Shown piece by piece: positions 47,701 to 62,700 of a stretch of 64,000 nt of DNA. The first letter of the stretch is position 1; each line of letters starts with the position of its first letter. The notes beneath the pieces were generated by a model. The model saw only the letters and a program-made list of their open reading frames with translations, was not told where the DNA came from and did not search any database. The DNA is from Rhodopirellula sp. P2 (GTDB taxonomy: Bacteria > Planctomycetota > Planctomycetia > Pirellulales > Pirellulaceae), in contig NZ_CP118225.1 of NCBI RefSeq assembly GCF_028768465.1, forward strand, positions 7,227,417 through 7,291,416. Direction: 5' to 3'. The position numbers and the translations under genes are program-made.

Positions 47701-50700
47701 AACGCGATCGTGTAGGTGACGCCTATAGCACCGTCTTCGTCCACCGGAGTACTCGGAGCCGTTAGCGACCAAGTGGCCGTGTCATTGTCGATCAGAGTCG
47801 TTTCGACGAGGTGGTTGACGCTATCGATCCCCTTGCTGGCGACGGTGCCACCGGCGTCGGAAATTTCCAGCTTGACGACTTCATTGGCTTCCGCGACCAA
47901 ATCATCCACAGGAGCGATATTGAGAACCAACGGCTGTACCAGTGACGAGGCACCGGCACCACTGTTGGGGCCACCGGTGTAAACCAGTTTGAATGGTGCC
48001 TCATTGGGTGATGGCAACACGAACGACAACGTGCCGTTTTCTCCGGTTGGACTGTTGTCGCTATTCCACTGGTTGATCGCATTGACCAGAGCCGTGATCG
48101 CAAACTGACCACCACCCTTGTAATCGGTGTGGTAATCCGCCGTGGTGTCCGTCAACTGGATATCCACGGTGGCCGTTTGGCCATTTGGAACGAGTCCCGC
48201 CAGCGAGAAGCTGTAGTTGACACCTGCGCCATCCCCTTCGTTGACGCTCGATTTGTCTTGAGTCAACGACCAGACGTTCGACTCGGTGACCGAGATGCTG
48301 ACCACCGCAGTCGTCGAATCAACACCGTCCGAGAGCGTGTAGGTGAAGCTATCCGAGCCGACGTAGTCAGCGTTCGGCGTATAAGTGATCGATCCATCGC
48401 CGTTGACTACTGCGGTACCGTTGACCGGCTCATCACCCGAACCGATGGTGACCGTCAAGGTTGCGTCGGCATCGGCATCGTTATCATTTGCGAGAACGTC
48501 GATGGTCACCGCCGTGTTCTCGGGAAGCGAAGCACTATCGGCAACCGCCACCGGACCATCATTGGTTCCCGTGACCGTGATCGTCAGCGTCGCCGTCGAG
48601 GTGGCTGCTTCGTCGTCGCTCATTGTGTAGACCACTTCGAGCGTCGCGGTATCACCTGCGGCGAGTTCGTCAAAATCGGTCCCAGGATTGAACTCAACCT
48701 GGCCGCCCACGATCGACACCGAAGCGGTATTGAGGGAAGCGATCGACAGACCGCTCACGGTCACTGAGTCGATCGAGTCCAGGCTCAGATCGCCAGCAAG
48801 ATCATCCACATCCGCATCATTGGCCAAGACATCGACCGTCAAAGTCGCGTTCTCATCCGTCGAGCCGGTATCATCAGCTGCCACCGGAGCGTCGTTGACC
48901 GGCGTGACTGTGATCAGTGCTGATCCGTCCGTTCCCGCCGTCGTCGTGCCATCGCTGAGCGTGTACGTCAGCGTGATGTCGCCCGTGTTGTTCTCCTCAG
49001 GTGTGACCACAACGGTACCGCCAACAATTTGAGCGTCAGCGTTATTCGTTGCCGCAACGGCGGTGATGGTCAGGTCGTCACCGTCTGGGTCGGTGTCGTT
49101 GGCCAAAAGCGTCGACGTGTTGATCACCAGCGGCGTGTCTTCGTTCGTATCGAATGGTCCATCATTCACTGCGGACGGTGCATCGTTGACTCCGATCATC
49201 TTGACGGTGATGTTACCGACATCTTGCAAGCCACCGTCGTCCGTAACACTAAACTTAAAGTTCGCAATGGCGATCTGACCGGCTGCCAATCCGACGAGAC
49301 GGGCATTGGACGTTGGACCGAGGGTCAACAAACCAGCAGTCGTCGAACCTGGATCATTGTCGTAAGTCAGAGAGACGAATTCATTCTCATAACGCACACC
49401 GCCAATGGTGATCGATACCTTGGTGAATCCAGCGGCAGCACCGTGCTGGCCAATCCCGAAGTCAAACGAGGAAACATCGAGCGTGGATTCGACATCTGTT
49501 GCCAGATCATCAAATTCAAGGGGGGTCGCACCGACAATAAGACTCTGAGCCGCACCTGCACTGATGGGCTGATCCAATGGACCGCTGAGGTCGAGGTCAT
49601 TCGCCACAGGTGCATCGTTGACGGATGTGACGGTGATATTCACAGTCGCTGTGTTGCTGATCGCTCCGGCGGCATCGCTCAACTGATATGTGAAGCTATC
49701 ACCGAGAGTCTCGCTGCCGTCATGCGTGTAGCTGAACGTGCCGCCGGCATTGACCGTCACTGTACCGTGAACGGTCGCGATCGTCGCGCCCACAAACGCG
49801 GCCGAACCGTTCACTGTGGCGACGGTCTTGGTATCGGCTGTATCAGCGTCCGTGTCATTGGCCAGCAAGCTGGTGCCGCTCGGATCGAGGTTTGTCGTCG
49901 TGCCCGCTTCGGCCACCACGATGGAATCTGGGATTGCAACCGGAGCATCGTTGACCGCAGCCACGTTCACCGTCACGACGGCAGGGGAACTATCACTCTC
50001 AAAACCAAGTCCGTCTGTGGCGACGTACTCAAAGCTCGCTGGACCGTTAAAATCAGCGTCGGGCGTGAACGTCACGCTGCCGTCACCGTTGAGCACAACC
50101 GTGCCGTTGGTCGGGTTGTCAACCGATTTGATCGACAATGTGTTGCCGTCCGCGTCGGTGTCATTGCCCAGCAGTTCCGCTGCAGTGTACGTGATCGCCG
50201 TGTCTTCGGTCGCAGCGACCGTGTCAGCAACCGCAACAGGGGCATGGTTGGTTTGGACCTCAACGCGGTTGGCCACGAGCTGCGAACCGGTTTGTGGATC
50301 TTCTGCGGTGATCGAGATCGAGTAAACCGCCGAATCCGACGGATCGAAGTCGGCCGGGAACAAGCCTTCCAGGTTCAAGCTGCCCTGATAAATCGATCCG
50401 GTGTTGACCGTAGCGAGATCGCCCAGTGTAAACGGCGGCGTGCCTGTGCCAATGGAAGCCAACAACAATTGTTGCAGCGTCGATGTTCCAAGCACTTCAC
50501 CGGTCGTCTCGTTTCGAACCGAAAGGCTGAAACGACTGTCGCCGATCGCCTTCGACCCGCCATCGGTTGCCGTATTGATGGCAACGATCACGTTCCAACG
50601 GGCCCAGTCGTCATCAAAGTCAGAAGGAATCCCGTTGCTATTCGGTCCGTTGCTGGCCTCACCCGAACCAACGACGAATCGAGTCGGATCGGCGGGGTCA

Positions 50701-53700
50701 CGCGGTGCAGGTGCCGGACCGACAAACCGCATGTCGGCACGCAGAGCGATCTCAAGTCCCGGTGCGTCGTGGTCATCGGTGGCGATGACAAAGCCGTCGC
50801 CAGGAATACCGCTGCCGATTAGCAGGTTACCGCCAGAAACACCTCCCACCAGACCGCTCGGGTCAATCTCACCATTCGTGACAATCGTATCCGGATCACT
50901 GACCGGAGTGACAACCAAGGTCGCGGTTGTCGCAACCGCAGCCGCAACGCTGTCGGTCACGTCATAACTGAAGGTCACCACACCGCTGAAGTTCGGATCT
51001 GGTATGAACGTCCAGTTCCCGCCGCCATTGTTGACCAAAGTTCCACTGCTGGCGGTGACCGTGCCGTCAACCGACAAGATTTGAGCCGGTAGATCAATAT
51101 CGCTGGTGTTGCCGAGCAATTGAGCGGCAGTGATCGTTGTACCTGCTGAATCTTCTTGGATCGCAGGCAAGGTGACTGGACCGCTGACAACTGGAGGATC
51201 GTTGACTGCCGTCACCGTGATGCTGACAACTGCGATGTCCTTCAGCACTCCGTCGGTCACTTCATAGCTGAAACTGTCGGGGCCGTTGTAGTCGGCGTTC
51301 GGGACGTAAATAAAGGTCCCGTTTGCATTCATTGTTAACGAGCCATGGACGGGACCACTGACGACACTGGCGATCAATCCACCGATCAAAGTGTCGGCAT
51401 CGGGGTCGTTTGCTAGTACACCGTCGTCATTCGCATCACCAGTCGTCGTGGTTCCGTCAACATCCGTTGTAGCCAACGTGCCGTCTTCGGCGACCGTGTA
51501 AGTGTCGTCACCAGCGACGGGCGGACTGTTGGGCGAAACCACCACAAAGGCGATCGCCGTGGCGGTTGCGCTGTGGTTGTCCGAAACTTGCACATTCAGC
51601 ACATGGAAAGGCTGCAGAGGATTCGGTGCCGCGTTGAGCGTGATTTCGCCAGTGGCAGTGTCCATATCGAAAATGCCGGATCTCGATACACCAGCGGATG
51701 GCGTCGTACCAGCGACGAATCCGTAGCTCAACGTGTCGTCGGTGCCGTTTCCATCAATATCGACGTCGCTTGCAAAGCTTGCAAACGGAACGGAAACGCT
51801 GTCGACCCGATCCCCGCTGACTGAACTTCCGCTGATCACAAATGTCGAACCAGCCAAAGTCGGTGCGTCGTTGCGCCCGGTGACAGTAACGTCAATCGTA
51901 GCCGTGGAAGTGTCTGTGCCATCGGTGATTGTATAGGTGATCGAAGTAGTGGCCGTTTCCCCGAGAGCCAGGTGATCGAAATCGGTGCCTGGATCGAACG
52001 AGAAGTTACCACTGCTGAAGACCCGGAAGATTCCCCCAGATGTTGGCTCAATGAAGTTGCCGGGACCATTAGTTGCTGACCCAACACCACTGACCGCAGT
52101 AATCGTTAACGCTCCACCATTCGGATCGCTGTCCAGCCCGCCGCCGTCCACGGTGAACACATTAGCACCGCTGATCGGCAGGTTCTCGAGCGTGCTAAAC
52201 GCATCGTTGCCAGCGGTAGGAGCCGCGTTCTTAACGACAATCGTGAACGATTCTTCGGTGAACAGACCCGAGGTCGAATCTGTTGCCCGGATGATGATCG
52301 TATATCCGCGAGTCGACCCGCTGATGATCGGTGCAGACTCGAAATCGATTAGTGATGCGTTGTCGATGACAACGACACCTTCGGTGCCCGGTGCATTGAC
52401 GACGGTGTTAATCTTGAATCGTCCACCGGCACTGTCCGTCAGACTGTAGGCAATTGTGCCGCTGGAGAGGCTGGTCGATTTTGCTGTGATCTCGGCAACA
52501 ACGCCGGACGCATCGCCTTCGGTCACTACGCCGTTGCTGACTGGCGGACCGGTCTCGTCGGCGTCACCGTCGATGTCCATGATCGCCGTTGGCGGCAAGT
52601 CGGTGAGTGCTTCTATATTGGCAAATGTAATGCCCTGGTGGCTGGTGCTGAAGGCAAAGTTGCCTGTTTCAGATGCAAAGCTGCTGGCCCCCGCGTCAAT
52701 CGACGCACCTGCCGTCACCACATCGACTGTCAACGTGTCAGTCTCGCCGAGATCGATATCCTCGAAGCCGTTGATCGCGAACGACGTCGTCATGCTGGGC
52801 AGAATGACAAACGTATCCGAGGCGATATTGCCAGTCGTAGCCGTTCCACCATCGACCGTCGTTCCGTTTGCCGTCGCGATGTTGCCGCGAACCGTAGCCG
52901 TCGCACCGAGGTTGTCTTGACCGACCAACACGTTCAGTTGATCACCAGCGTTGACGACCGCTCCTGCAGGTAGGGTCACATTTCGTTGAGCGTTTAGAAT
53001 TACATCACCAGTCGCCGCATCCGTGTTCAACGTTGCGGACGAACCAATCGTGATATTCTTACCCGAGATGGCACCAATCGTGCCTGTCGTGCTGCTGAGT
53101 GAGGCGTTGACTTGAATGTTGGCATCGTGCGTTTGCAGATTAACATCACCCAAGGCATTCAGGTTACCACCGGACAACACATTCAGCAGACCGCTTTGAG
53201 TGCCGATCTCGATATCACCAAACGTGTTGGAGATCGAGTTACTGACCTGTAACTGGCCCGTGCCGACGGTGCCCAGCAACAGATCAAACGTGGTGATCGA
53301 TATCGGCGTATCCACCAACAACGGACCACCCGAATTCAGGATCGCCAGTTGTTTATTAGCACCAGCGGAAGCAACCACTTGGCTCAAGATCAATTGGTTA
53401 TCGCCCGTGATATCGGCATCATCAATCTCGTTTACCTGCACGTTCCCGCCACCGGTGACCGTTAAGACGCCGGTCAGCGACGTTACATTGACATCGACCG
53501 CAAGAGAGATCGTCCCCGCAGCAACTTCCGCCAGCGTGATACGATCAGCCGAACCAGTCGTGCCGATGCCACCGATTTCGTTTGCCGCCGAGATCGTGAT
53601 GTCGTTAGCTTGCAAACGAGTCGTTTCGACACCGTCATCGCGAACGCTGCCGACCGTCGAAGTCACGCTGACCAAGTCCACAGCCAGCAAATCGGTCACC

Positions 53701-56700
53701 ACAATGTCATCTTCTGCGATCAACGTGATTCGGTTGGCAAGTGTGTTGGTTGCAAGCGTGCTGTCTTCACCAGCCAACTGAGCCGGTGATGTGATGACAA
53801 TCGTGCCGCCATCGATGCCGCTACCGACTCCGTTGAAGTCTGCATTGAGTGTGATGTCACCGTCAGTTAACACACTTTGGTTTACCACGATGTCCGCGTC
53901 ATTTAGCGTCGTGTTGACGACAATTGCACCAGCGTTCTCGTTGGAGATGCCACTGATGACGGTTGGTGTGGGGCTCAACGCATCAATCGTGACCGAGTCG
54001 ATCGTGATCGTCTGACCACTGGTGAGTTGGACGTCCGTTGCCGATACAGAGGCGTTTAATACAGCCACTTTGCCGGTGACCGCAATGTCCAGCGGATCGA
54101 CGGTGCCGACACCTTCCCCGGTCAATAAGGCCAAGTCACCAGTTGTGGTCAGGGTACCCGCTGCGTCGTCTTCGATCTTCTTACCGGTGATCAGTGCCAC
54201 GACAGGTGCCATCGTAACGGCAAATGAAATCGCTGCGGTGATGGTGATGTCACCCGACGCATTTCCAGTGTCGTTGCGACCGATGTGGAGGAAGCCAGCG
54301 GTCACACGATTCAGTTCGCCGTCGGACAGTTCCAGGGTGCCCGCTGTGCCATCGGCGCCTGCCCCAAGGTCAATCTTTTGATCGGCCGTGGCCGTTTGCA
54401 GCACGACCAATGAACCGGTTGCGGCTGCAGTGACCGAGCCAGCCAATTCCATCTTGTCAGCGGTGATCGTGATGTCACCGGTGGTGGTGCCCGACGCAAC
54501 GTCCGCGTCGTTTTCAACCGTCAGTTTCGCATCGCTTCCTGACAACGTGATCGTCACGTCGCCAGTTGCCGAGACATCACTGCCAGCCGTGACGGCGTTT
54601 TCGACGATAACATCGCCAATGGTTGCCGTCAGCATGATTTCGCCATCGGCGGCCACGACACCCGAAATCGTATCGACAGTCGCAACTGTGAATCCGTCCG
54701 AGTCGAGGAAGGTGATGTTAGCGTCGCCTGCCGTAGCGGTTCCGGCACCCGCGTTGATTGCCAGCGTGTCGACGTCGTTATTCCCGTCCAGTTTCACTTG
54801 ACCGCCAGCGTTCACGCCTAGGTTGGTGACACTGATCGCACCCAAAGTCGTGCCAACGGCATCAACGGTTCCCAACGTTTGCAAAACCAGGGTGCCAACG
54901 CTGCTCAGATCCACGTCATCGCTGACATCAATCCCAGCTGTCTGAACCGACGGATTGGCATCGATCGCACCGACACGCAACACACCGCTATTGGAGAACG
55001 TCTGCAATTCAGCCACGCTCAATCCAAGGTTCCCTCCAACGCCGAAGGTCGTCGAGTCCGTCCCCAGATCGATATTCTGTGTCGCGGTCTTGGTCGTCAC
55101 ATTCGTATCTGCCGTGCCCGAATCAATCGTCGCACCCGCACCATCGAACAAGTCCATATCATCGGCGATCAAGGTTATCACCGCATTATTGGCATCGAGC
55201 GAACCGGTGGTGGTGAGCGTGTCACCACAAATGTCGATCGTGCCGGTCGTTGACACATCATCAACCGTGACCGCGGCACCATCAATGTCCAGACTTGCCA
55301 ACGCTTCGGTGCTGCCGACATCGCTGGTTAACTGCACGTCGCCGGAAGTACCCGTAGCGAAGGTCGTCAGCGTGTTGATCGTCAACGACTCATCCGTCGC
55401 ATCGCCAGGGGTGTTCGCCACACTCTCCGCATCAATCGTGCCGTCGATCGTGACCGATCCAGCATCGCCAAGGTTACCCAGTTCGGTGTCAATCGTAAGA
55501 GCTTCGTTGAGCTTCACCGCACCGGTCAAAGCCACATCGCCGCCATCGGTTTGGATGGCCGAACCTGTGGTGGTGATCGTGTCGCCATCGATCGTGATTG
55601 CACCGGTGGTCATCACGTCATCGACGGTAACATTCGCACCATCAATGTCCAGACTTGCCAACGCTTCGGTGCTGCCGACATCGCTGGTCAACTGCACGTC
55701 GCCGGAAGTCCCCGTAGCGAAGGTCGTCAGCGTGTTGATCGTCAACGACTCATCCGTCGCATCGCCAGGGGTGTCCGTCACACTCTCCGCGTCAATCGTG
55801 CCGTCGATCGTGACCGATCCAGCATCGCCAAGGTTACCCAGTTCGGTGTCAATCGTGAGAGCTTCGTTGAGCTTCACCGCACCGGTCAAAGCCACGTTGC
55901 CGCCATCGGTTTGGATGCCCGAACCTGTGGTGGTGATCGTGTCGCCATCGATCGTGATTGCACCGGTGGTCGTCACATCATCGATGTCCACGTTCGCACC
56001 ACCGACGGTCAGACTCGTCAAAGCAGTAATCGTACCAATGTCGCCTGTGACTGTGGCATCGCCACCGTCCGAATCAACAGTCAGTGCTTTTGCACCGTCG
56101 ACCGTGCCGGTAATCAACACATTGCCGTCCGTGCCATCGGTGTTGGCATCGCTGTCGATCAATAGATCGTCGCCAAGCTCGACCGCACCGGTCAGCGTGA
56201 CGTTGCCGTCATCGCTCTTGATCACAGTACCCGTCGTGTCAATGCTTGTCGCGCCCGTGATGCCAATCGCACCTGTCGTCGCAATGTCATCAACGTCCAC
56301 ATTGTCACCGCCGACCGTCAAGCTCGTCAAAGCAGTACTCGTACCAATGTCGCCAGTGACTGTGGCATCGCCACCATCTGCGTCGATCGTCAGAGCTTTC
56401 GCGCCATCAACCGTTCCCGTGATCAGCACGCTGCCGTCAGCACCAGCATCATCGGCGTCGCTGTCGATCAACAGATCGTCGCCCAATGCTACCGCACCGG
56501 TCAGCGTGATGTTGCCGTCATCGCTCTTGATCACAGTACCCGTCGTGTCAATGCTTGTCGCGCCCGTGATGCCAATCGCACCTGTCGTCGCAATGTCATC
56601 AACGTCCACATTGTCACCGCCGACCGTCAAGCTCGTCAAAGCAGTGCTCGTACCAATGTCGCCAGTGACTGTGGCATCGCCACCATCTGCGTCGATCGTC

Positions 56701-59700
56701 AGAGCTTTCGCGCCATCAACCGTTCCCGTGATCAGCACGCTGCCGTCAGCACCAGCATCATCGGCGTCGCTGTCGATCAACAGATCGTCGCCCAATGCTA
56801 CCGCACCGGTCAGCGTGATGTTGCCGTCATCGCTCTTGATCACAGTACCCGTCGTGTCAATGCTTGTCGCGCCCGTGATGCCAATCGCACCTGTCGTCGC
56901 AATGTCATCAACGTCCACATTGTCACCGCCGACCGTCAAGCTCGTCAAAGCAGTACTCGTACCAATGTCGCCAGTGACTGTGGCATCGCCACCATCTGCG
57001 TCGATCGTCAGAGCTTTCGCGCCATCAACCGTTCCCGTGATCAGCACGCTGCCGTCAGCACCAGCATCATCGGCGTCGCTGTCGATCAACAGATCGTCGC
57101 CCAATGCTACCGCACCGGTCAGCGTGATGTTGCCGTCATCGCTCTTGATCACAGTACCCGTCGTGTCAATGCTTGTCGCGCCCGTGATGCCAATCGCACC
57201 TGTCGTCGCAATGTCATCAACGTCCACATTGTCACCGCCGACCGTCAAGCTCGTCAAAGCAGTGCTCGTACCAATGTCGCCAGTGACTGTGGCATCGCCA
57301 CCATCTGCGTCGATCGTCAGAGCTTTCGCGCCATCAACCGTTCCCGTGATCAGCACGCTGCCGTCAGCACCAGCATCATCGGCGTCGCTGTCGATCAACA
57401 GATCGTCGCCCAATGCTACCGCACCGGTCAGCGTGATGTTGCCGTCATCGCTCTTGATCACAGTACCCGTCGTGTCAATGCTTGTCGCGCCCGTGATGCC
57501 AATCGCACCTGTCGTCGCAATGTCATCAACGTCCACATTGTCACCGCCGACCGTCAAGCTCGTCAAAGCAGTACTCGTACCAATGTCGCCAGTGACTGTG
57601 GCATCGCCACCATCTGCGTCGATCGTCAGAGCTTTCGCGCCATCAACCGTTCCCGTGATCAGCACGCTGCCGTCAGCACCAGCATCATCGGCGTCGCTGT
57701 CGATCAACAGATCGTCGCCCAATGCTACCGCACCGGTCAGCGTGATGTTGCCGTCATCGCTCTTGATCACAGTACCCGTCGTGTCAATGCTCGTCGCGCC
57801 CGTGATGCCAATCGCACCTGTCGTCGCAATGTCATCAACGTCCACATTGTCACCGCCGACCGTCAAGCTCGTCAAAGCAGTGCTCGTACCAATGTCGCCA
57901 GTGACTGTGGCATCGCCACCATCTGCGTCGATCGTCAGAGCTTTCGCGCCATCAACCGTTCCCGTGATCAGCACGCTGCCGTCAGCACCAGCATCATCGG
58001 CGTCGCTGTCGATCAACAGATCGTCGCCCAATGCTACCGCACCGGTCAGCGTGATGTTGCCGTCATCGCTCTTGATCACAGTACCCGTCGTGTCAATGCT
58101 TGTCGCGCCCGTGATGCCAATCGCACCTGTCGTCGCAATGTCATCAACGTCCACATTGTCACCGCCGACCGTCAAGCTCGTCAAAGCAGTACTCGTACCA
58201 ATGTCGCCAGTGACTGTGGCATCGCCACCATCTGCGTCGATCGTCAGAGCTTTCGCGCCATCAACCGTTCCCGTGATCAGCACGCTGCCGTCAGCACCAG
58301 CATCATCGGCGTCGCTGTCGATCAACAGATCGTCGCCCAATGCTACCGCACCGGTCAGCGTGATGTTGCCGTCATCGCTCTTGATCACAGTACCCGTCGT
58401 GTCAATGCTCGTCGCGCCCGTGATGCCAATCGCACCTGTCGTCGCAATGTCATCAACGTCCACATTGTCACCGCCGACCGTCAAGCTCGTCAAAGCAGTA
58501 CTCGTACCAATGTCGCCAGTGACTGTGGCATCGCCACCATCTGCGTCGATCGTCAGAGCTTTCGCGCCATCAACCGTTCCCGTGATCAGCACGCTGCCGT
58601 CAGCACCAGCATCATCGGCGTCGCTGTCGATCAACAGATCGTCGCCCAATGCTACCGCACCGGTCAGCGTGATGTTGCCGTCATCGCTCTTGATCACAGT
58701 ACCCGTCGTGTCAATGCTTGTCGCGCCCGTGATGCCAATCGCACCTGTCGTCGCAATGTCATCAACGTCCACATTGTCACCGCCGACCGTCAAGCTCGTC
58801 AAAGCAGTACTCGTACCAATGTCGCCAGTGACTGTGGCATCGCCACCATCTGCGTCGATCGTCAGAGCTTTCGCGCCATCAACCGTTCCCGTGATCAGCA
58901 CGCTGCCGTCAGCACCAGCATCATCGGCGTCGCTGTCGATCAACAGATCGTCGCCCAATGCTACCGCACCGGTCAGCGTGATGTTGCCGTCATCGCTCTT
59001 GATCACAGTACCCGTCGTGTCAATGCTCGTCGCACCCGTGATGCTAATCGCACCAGTTGTCGCAACATCATCAATGTCCACCTCGCCACCATCGACGGTC
59101 AGACTCGCCAGGGCTGTGTTCCCACCGGCGTCTCCTTGCAGTTCAACCGTACCTGTGCCAGCTACGATGTCCAGATTGAAAGCTCCGTCGGTGGTACTCG
59201 TAAAGGTTACATCGCCGTCGTTGTCGGCGGTGTTGATCGTGACGTCTGCAGCGAGGGTCACTGGGCCAGTCATGGTCACGTTGCCAGCAGGCTGTTCGTC
59301 AATTGGGCCGTTGACCGATCCGGAAGTATCATCTGGGTCCGTGCCGGTGAATATATCGCCGCCCAAGATGATGCCCAAACCGGTTAAGCTCACGTCATTG
59401 ATGTCGTTTGTGGCAGCATCGGTCCCAATTTGGTCGACAGTGACTGTGCCCAAAGCGTTCAGGACAACATCGTATTCGTCGACACCGTCCCCAGTAATCT
59501 TGCCAACGGTGATATCCCCACCGACTGTCGTCAATTGTAGATGGTCGTTAAGCGTAAGATCCCCGAACGTAATGTTGCCACCTGCATTAATCGTGGCATT
59601 AAGGTAGACGTTTTGGAAATCTTGTTCGGCGAACGATCCCGCCAGTGTGAAGTTGGCGTTGATGGTTAGGTCGCCGGTATCGTTGCCGTCCAAGAAGACG

Positions 59701-62700
59701 CTGCCGCCGTTGGCCGTGTTGACCGTTGCACCTGAACTGAAGGTTACCGTCGGAACATTGACTAATCGCAGCACGTCTCCGGCGCTACCATTGTCCAAGT
59801 CAACCGCAGCATTAAACGTGGTTGTTGCTCCTCCAGCAGTCGCGACATCTACATCTACAGACGCGTTTTGGAGGAACTCACCTGTCGCAATGGATGCATC
59901 CACGACCAGGTTTCCAGCACTAACGATGTTGATCGTGCCGAGTCGGCCATTGCCGCTGGTGGATCCGAAGGTGTCGCCGCTGCCGCCCAGGGTGATCGCT
60001 GCGGTGCCAGCGGTGAGTGTCAAATTCTCGCCGCGCTGGTTGGTTGCGTCGGCTGTGATCGAACCGCTGAGGTTGATCGTACCGGCCGCAGCACCATTGG
60101 TCGTGTCGATCGCCAAGGCGTTTCCGTCGCCGGTGTAAGCGATGTCGTCGTTGATGACAATGTTACCGCCTTGCGTGGCCAGGGTGACCGATAAACCGGC
60201 GACGTTTGTGCTGCCTGTGGTGCCATTGCCATCAATGGTCAAGTTGCCCGCCGTCGTGAGACTGGCCTTCAGGTCGATTTTGCTGTTTGCGCCTTCGGAC
60301 TGCAACGTTAACGGGGTCAACACTTCCAAACCTCCCGCGTCGTCGATTGTGATCGTGCCGGTTTGATTTACATCCTCACCGATGATGATCCCACTGATCG
60401 AAGCTTTGATTTCCTTAAGCGAAGATTCACTGATATCCAAATCTCCAGAAGTGACCGAACCGAGATTGATGGCCGTCGCTGCGGTCGTACCGTAGATACT
60501 GACGGTTGGTGTGCCGGACGCGGAAACAATCTCATCGCTAAACACGACGTCCGTATCAGCCTGAATGACCAGGTTTTGACCGTTCAGTTCGGCCCCTCCA
60601 GCGAATGTAACTCCGACGGTGCCCGTTCCATCCGCCAGGATGCTGATGGGAGCACCCGTCGTCGTAACCTTGCCGGTCGCTTCAAACGTCGTCGATGCAG
60701 TCACAGTCAAGCCGGCCACGTCTGCTGTGCTGTCGAATCTGACGTCGTTGGCGTCGGTGATCGTCAGTAGTCCGAGCTGGGTATCGCCAATCTGGCCGGT
60801 GATGGACACGTCACCGGTCATACCACCGTCGATCGTCAGGTCTTGACCGGCAGCGGTCATGCCGGTCACCGGAGCCAACGTGACGTCGGCTCCGTTGTCG
60901 GTCGGCGTCAGTGCAGTGTCGATGAACACACTCTCCGTCAACTTTGTTGGCGAATCGATGGATACCGCACCGTTGTTCGTCGTGATATCGTCGCCGAGTT
61001 CGACCACGGTAAAGTTGCCGTCGATGGCAACGCCTTGTCCTAACGCACCGGTGGCGGTCAGGTCGAATGTGGCATCACCATTGGTGGTTGAAGCCACGGT
61101 CAACGAGCCCTTGTCGCCCGCTTTCCCGTTGATCGCAACGCCACCAGCACCCTTGGCAATGATGCGGGCGTTGGTTGTGAAAATGACATCCTTGGCGTTG
61201 ATGGTCAGCGCGTTGGTGCCGTCGGTGTCTTCCAGTTCGACAACCCCGTCGAACGTCACTTTATTACCAGCGACGCTGAGCGAGTTGACATTGACGTCTT
61301 TAAGGATGACATCTTGCGAAGTGCCATCGTCGGCAGTGGCATCGATGACCAAATCAACTGTAGGTTCGTCAATGTCTGCAAGCGCAGTAGCCGGAAGCGT
61401 GATCACCCCGGCAGCGCTCGTGGCACCCGATGCGTCGGAATCAATGGTGATTTGATTCGGCGTCATTGCCACGCCGTCAGTCAGCTCAAGATTGGTGACA
61501 TTGGTTAAATTGATTGCACCATCCGCATTCGCTCCGCGACCATCCGTGAGGATGTCATCGCTGATTTCAAGGTCACTCGCCGTGACGGTCAGTCCTCCAA
61601 GCTCCGTACCGCTGCCCAATGCTTTCTTGAGGAAAACATCCTCGGTCCCTGCATTGATCACCAAGGTCTCGCTTCCGATCGCCGATCCATCGACGGTTCC
61701 ATCAATCGTCACGTCAGCTCCAGAGCCTGTGTCGATTGTGGTCGTCATACCAGCGTTGGCAAGTGTGATCGGTCCGGTGAGATCAACCGAACCGTCAGTC
61801 GTCGTGAGATCACCACCGAGGCTGATGGCAGTACCTTCCACATCGATGCCACCGTTGTTGACAGTGATGGCTTTCAGGCTGACCGATGCACCGTCGATCG
61901 TCAGACTATCCAGTACCGGCGTCCCACCAACCGCATCGGTGATCGTGACGTTACCCGCTGCGTTCGTTCCGGAAACTGCGTTGATAATCAATTTGTCCGT
62001 GTTGGCGGTCATACCCGCCACAGTGCCGGTGATGGTTACCGCACCCGCATTGTCGTTGTCACCGGATTCGGTATCGATGGTGATTGCCGTACCGTTGACA
62101 ACGACGGCTCCTGCTAGATCAATCTCGCCACCGTCGGTCTGAAGATCGGCAGATAATTTGATGGCATCTGAATCAATTTTGATACTGCCATCGGTAGGGG
62201 TGGAGCCTGCGGCATTCATTCCGGTGCCAGCGACCTCCACCTGATTCGTTCCGCCAGCGATGTCGATCGCTCCATCAATCGTCGTGACACTCGTGAATTC
62301 GATATCCGAATTGGCGGCAAGGGCGATGTCGCCCGCTGTTGTCGATTGAGCCGAAGCCGAACCGGTGGCCAGCGTTTCAATTTCCAGTCGCTCAGTGGTC
62401 GAACCGATATCGCCGGTCGCCTTCAAAGTTACCGTCAGACCGGTCACGTCGGTAACCGAGTCAGTGGCCGCGTCGGTGATGTTGGCAGCCGAATCCAGGC
62501 TGACCACGCCGGTCGCGTCAATGTCACCCACCTCGATATCACCTGCCGTCGTTTTCAGGGTGATGTCCTGAGTCGTGCCAGCGGCATCCAAATCCGTTGC
62601 CCTGATTTTTCCGGCGGCGGTGACATCAATGCCACCGTCAACAGTCGTCGCACTTGTTAGCGTGATCGCGCCTGGGCTGTCCAGTCGAATGTCACCTGCC

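Noticed and set aside
49029..50822. 597-codon plus-strand frame
   Set aside because: Antisense of the giant gene; Arg/Gly-rich shadow.
54955..59607. Long plus-strand frame (1,550 codons) with a repeating peptide
   Set aside because: It is the antisense shadow of the 309-bp repeats in the giant gene; the peptide repeats only because the DNA does, and its composition is not protein-like.
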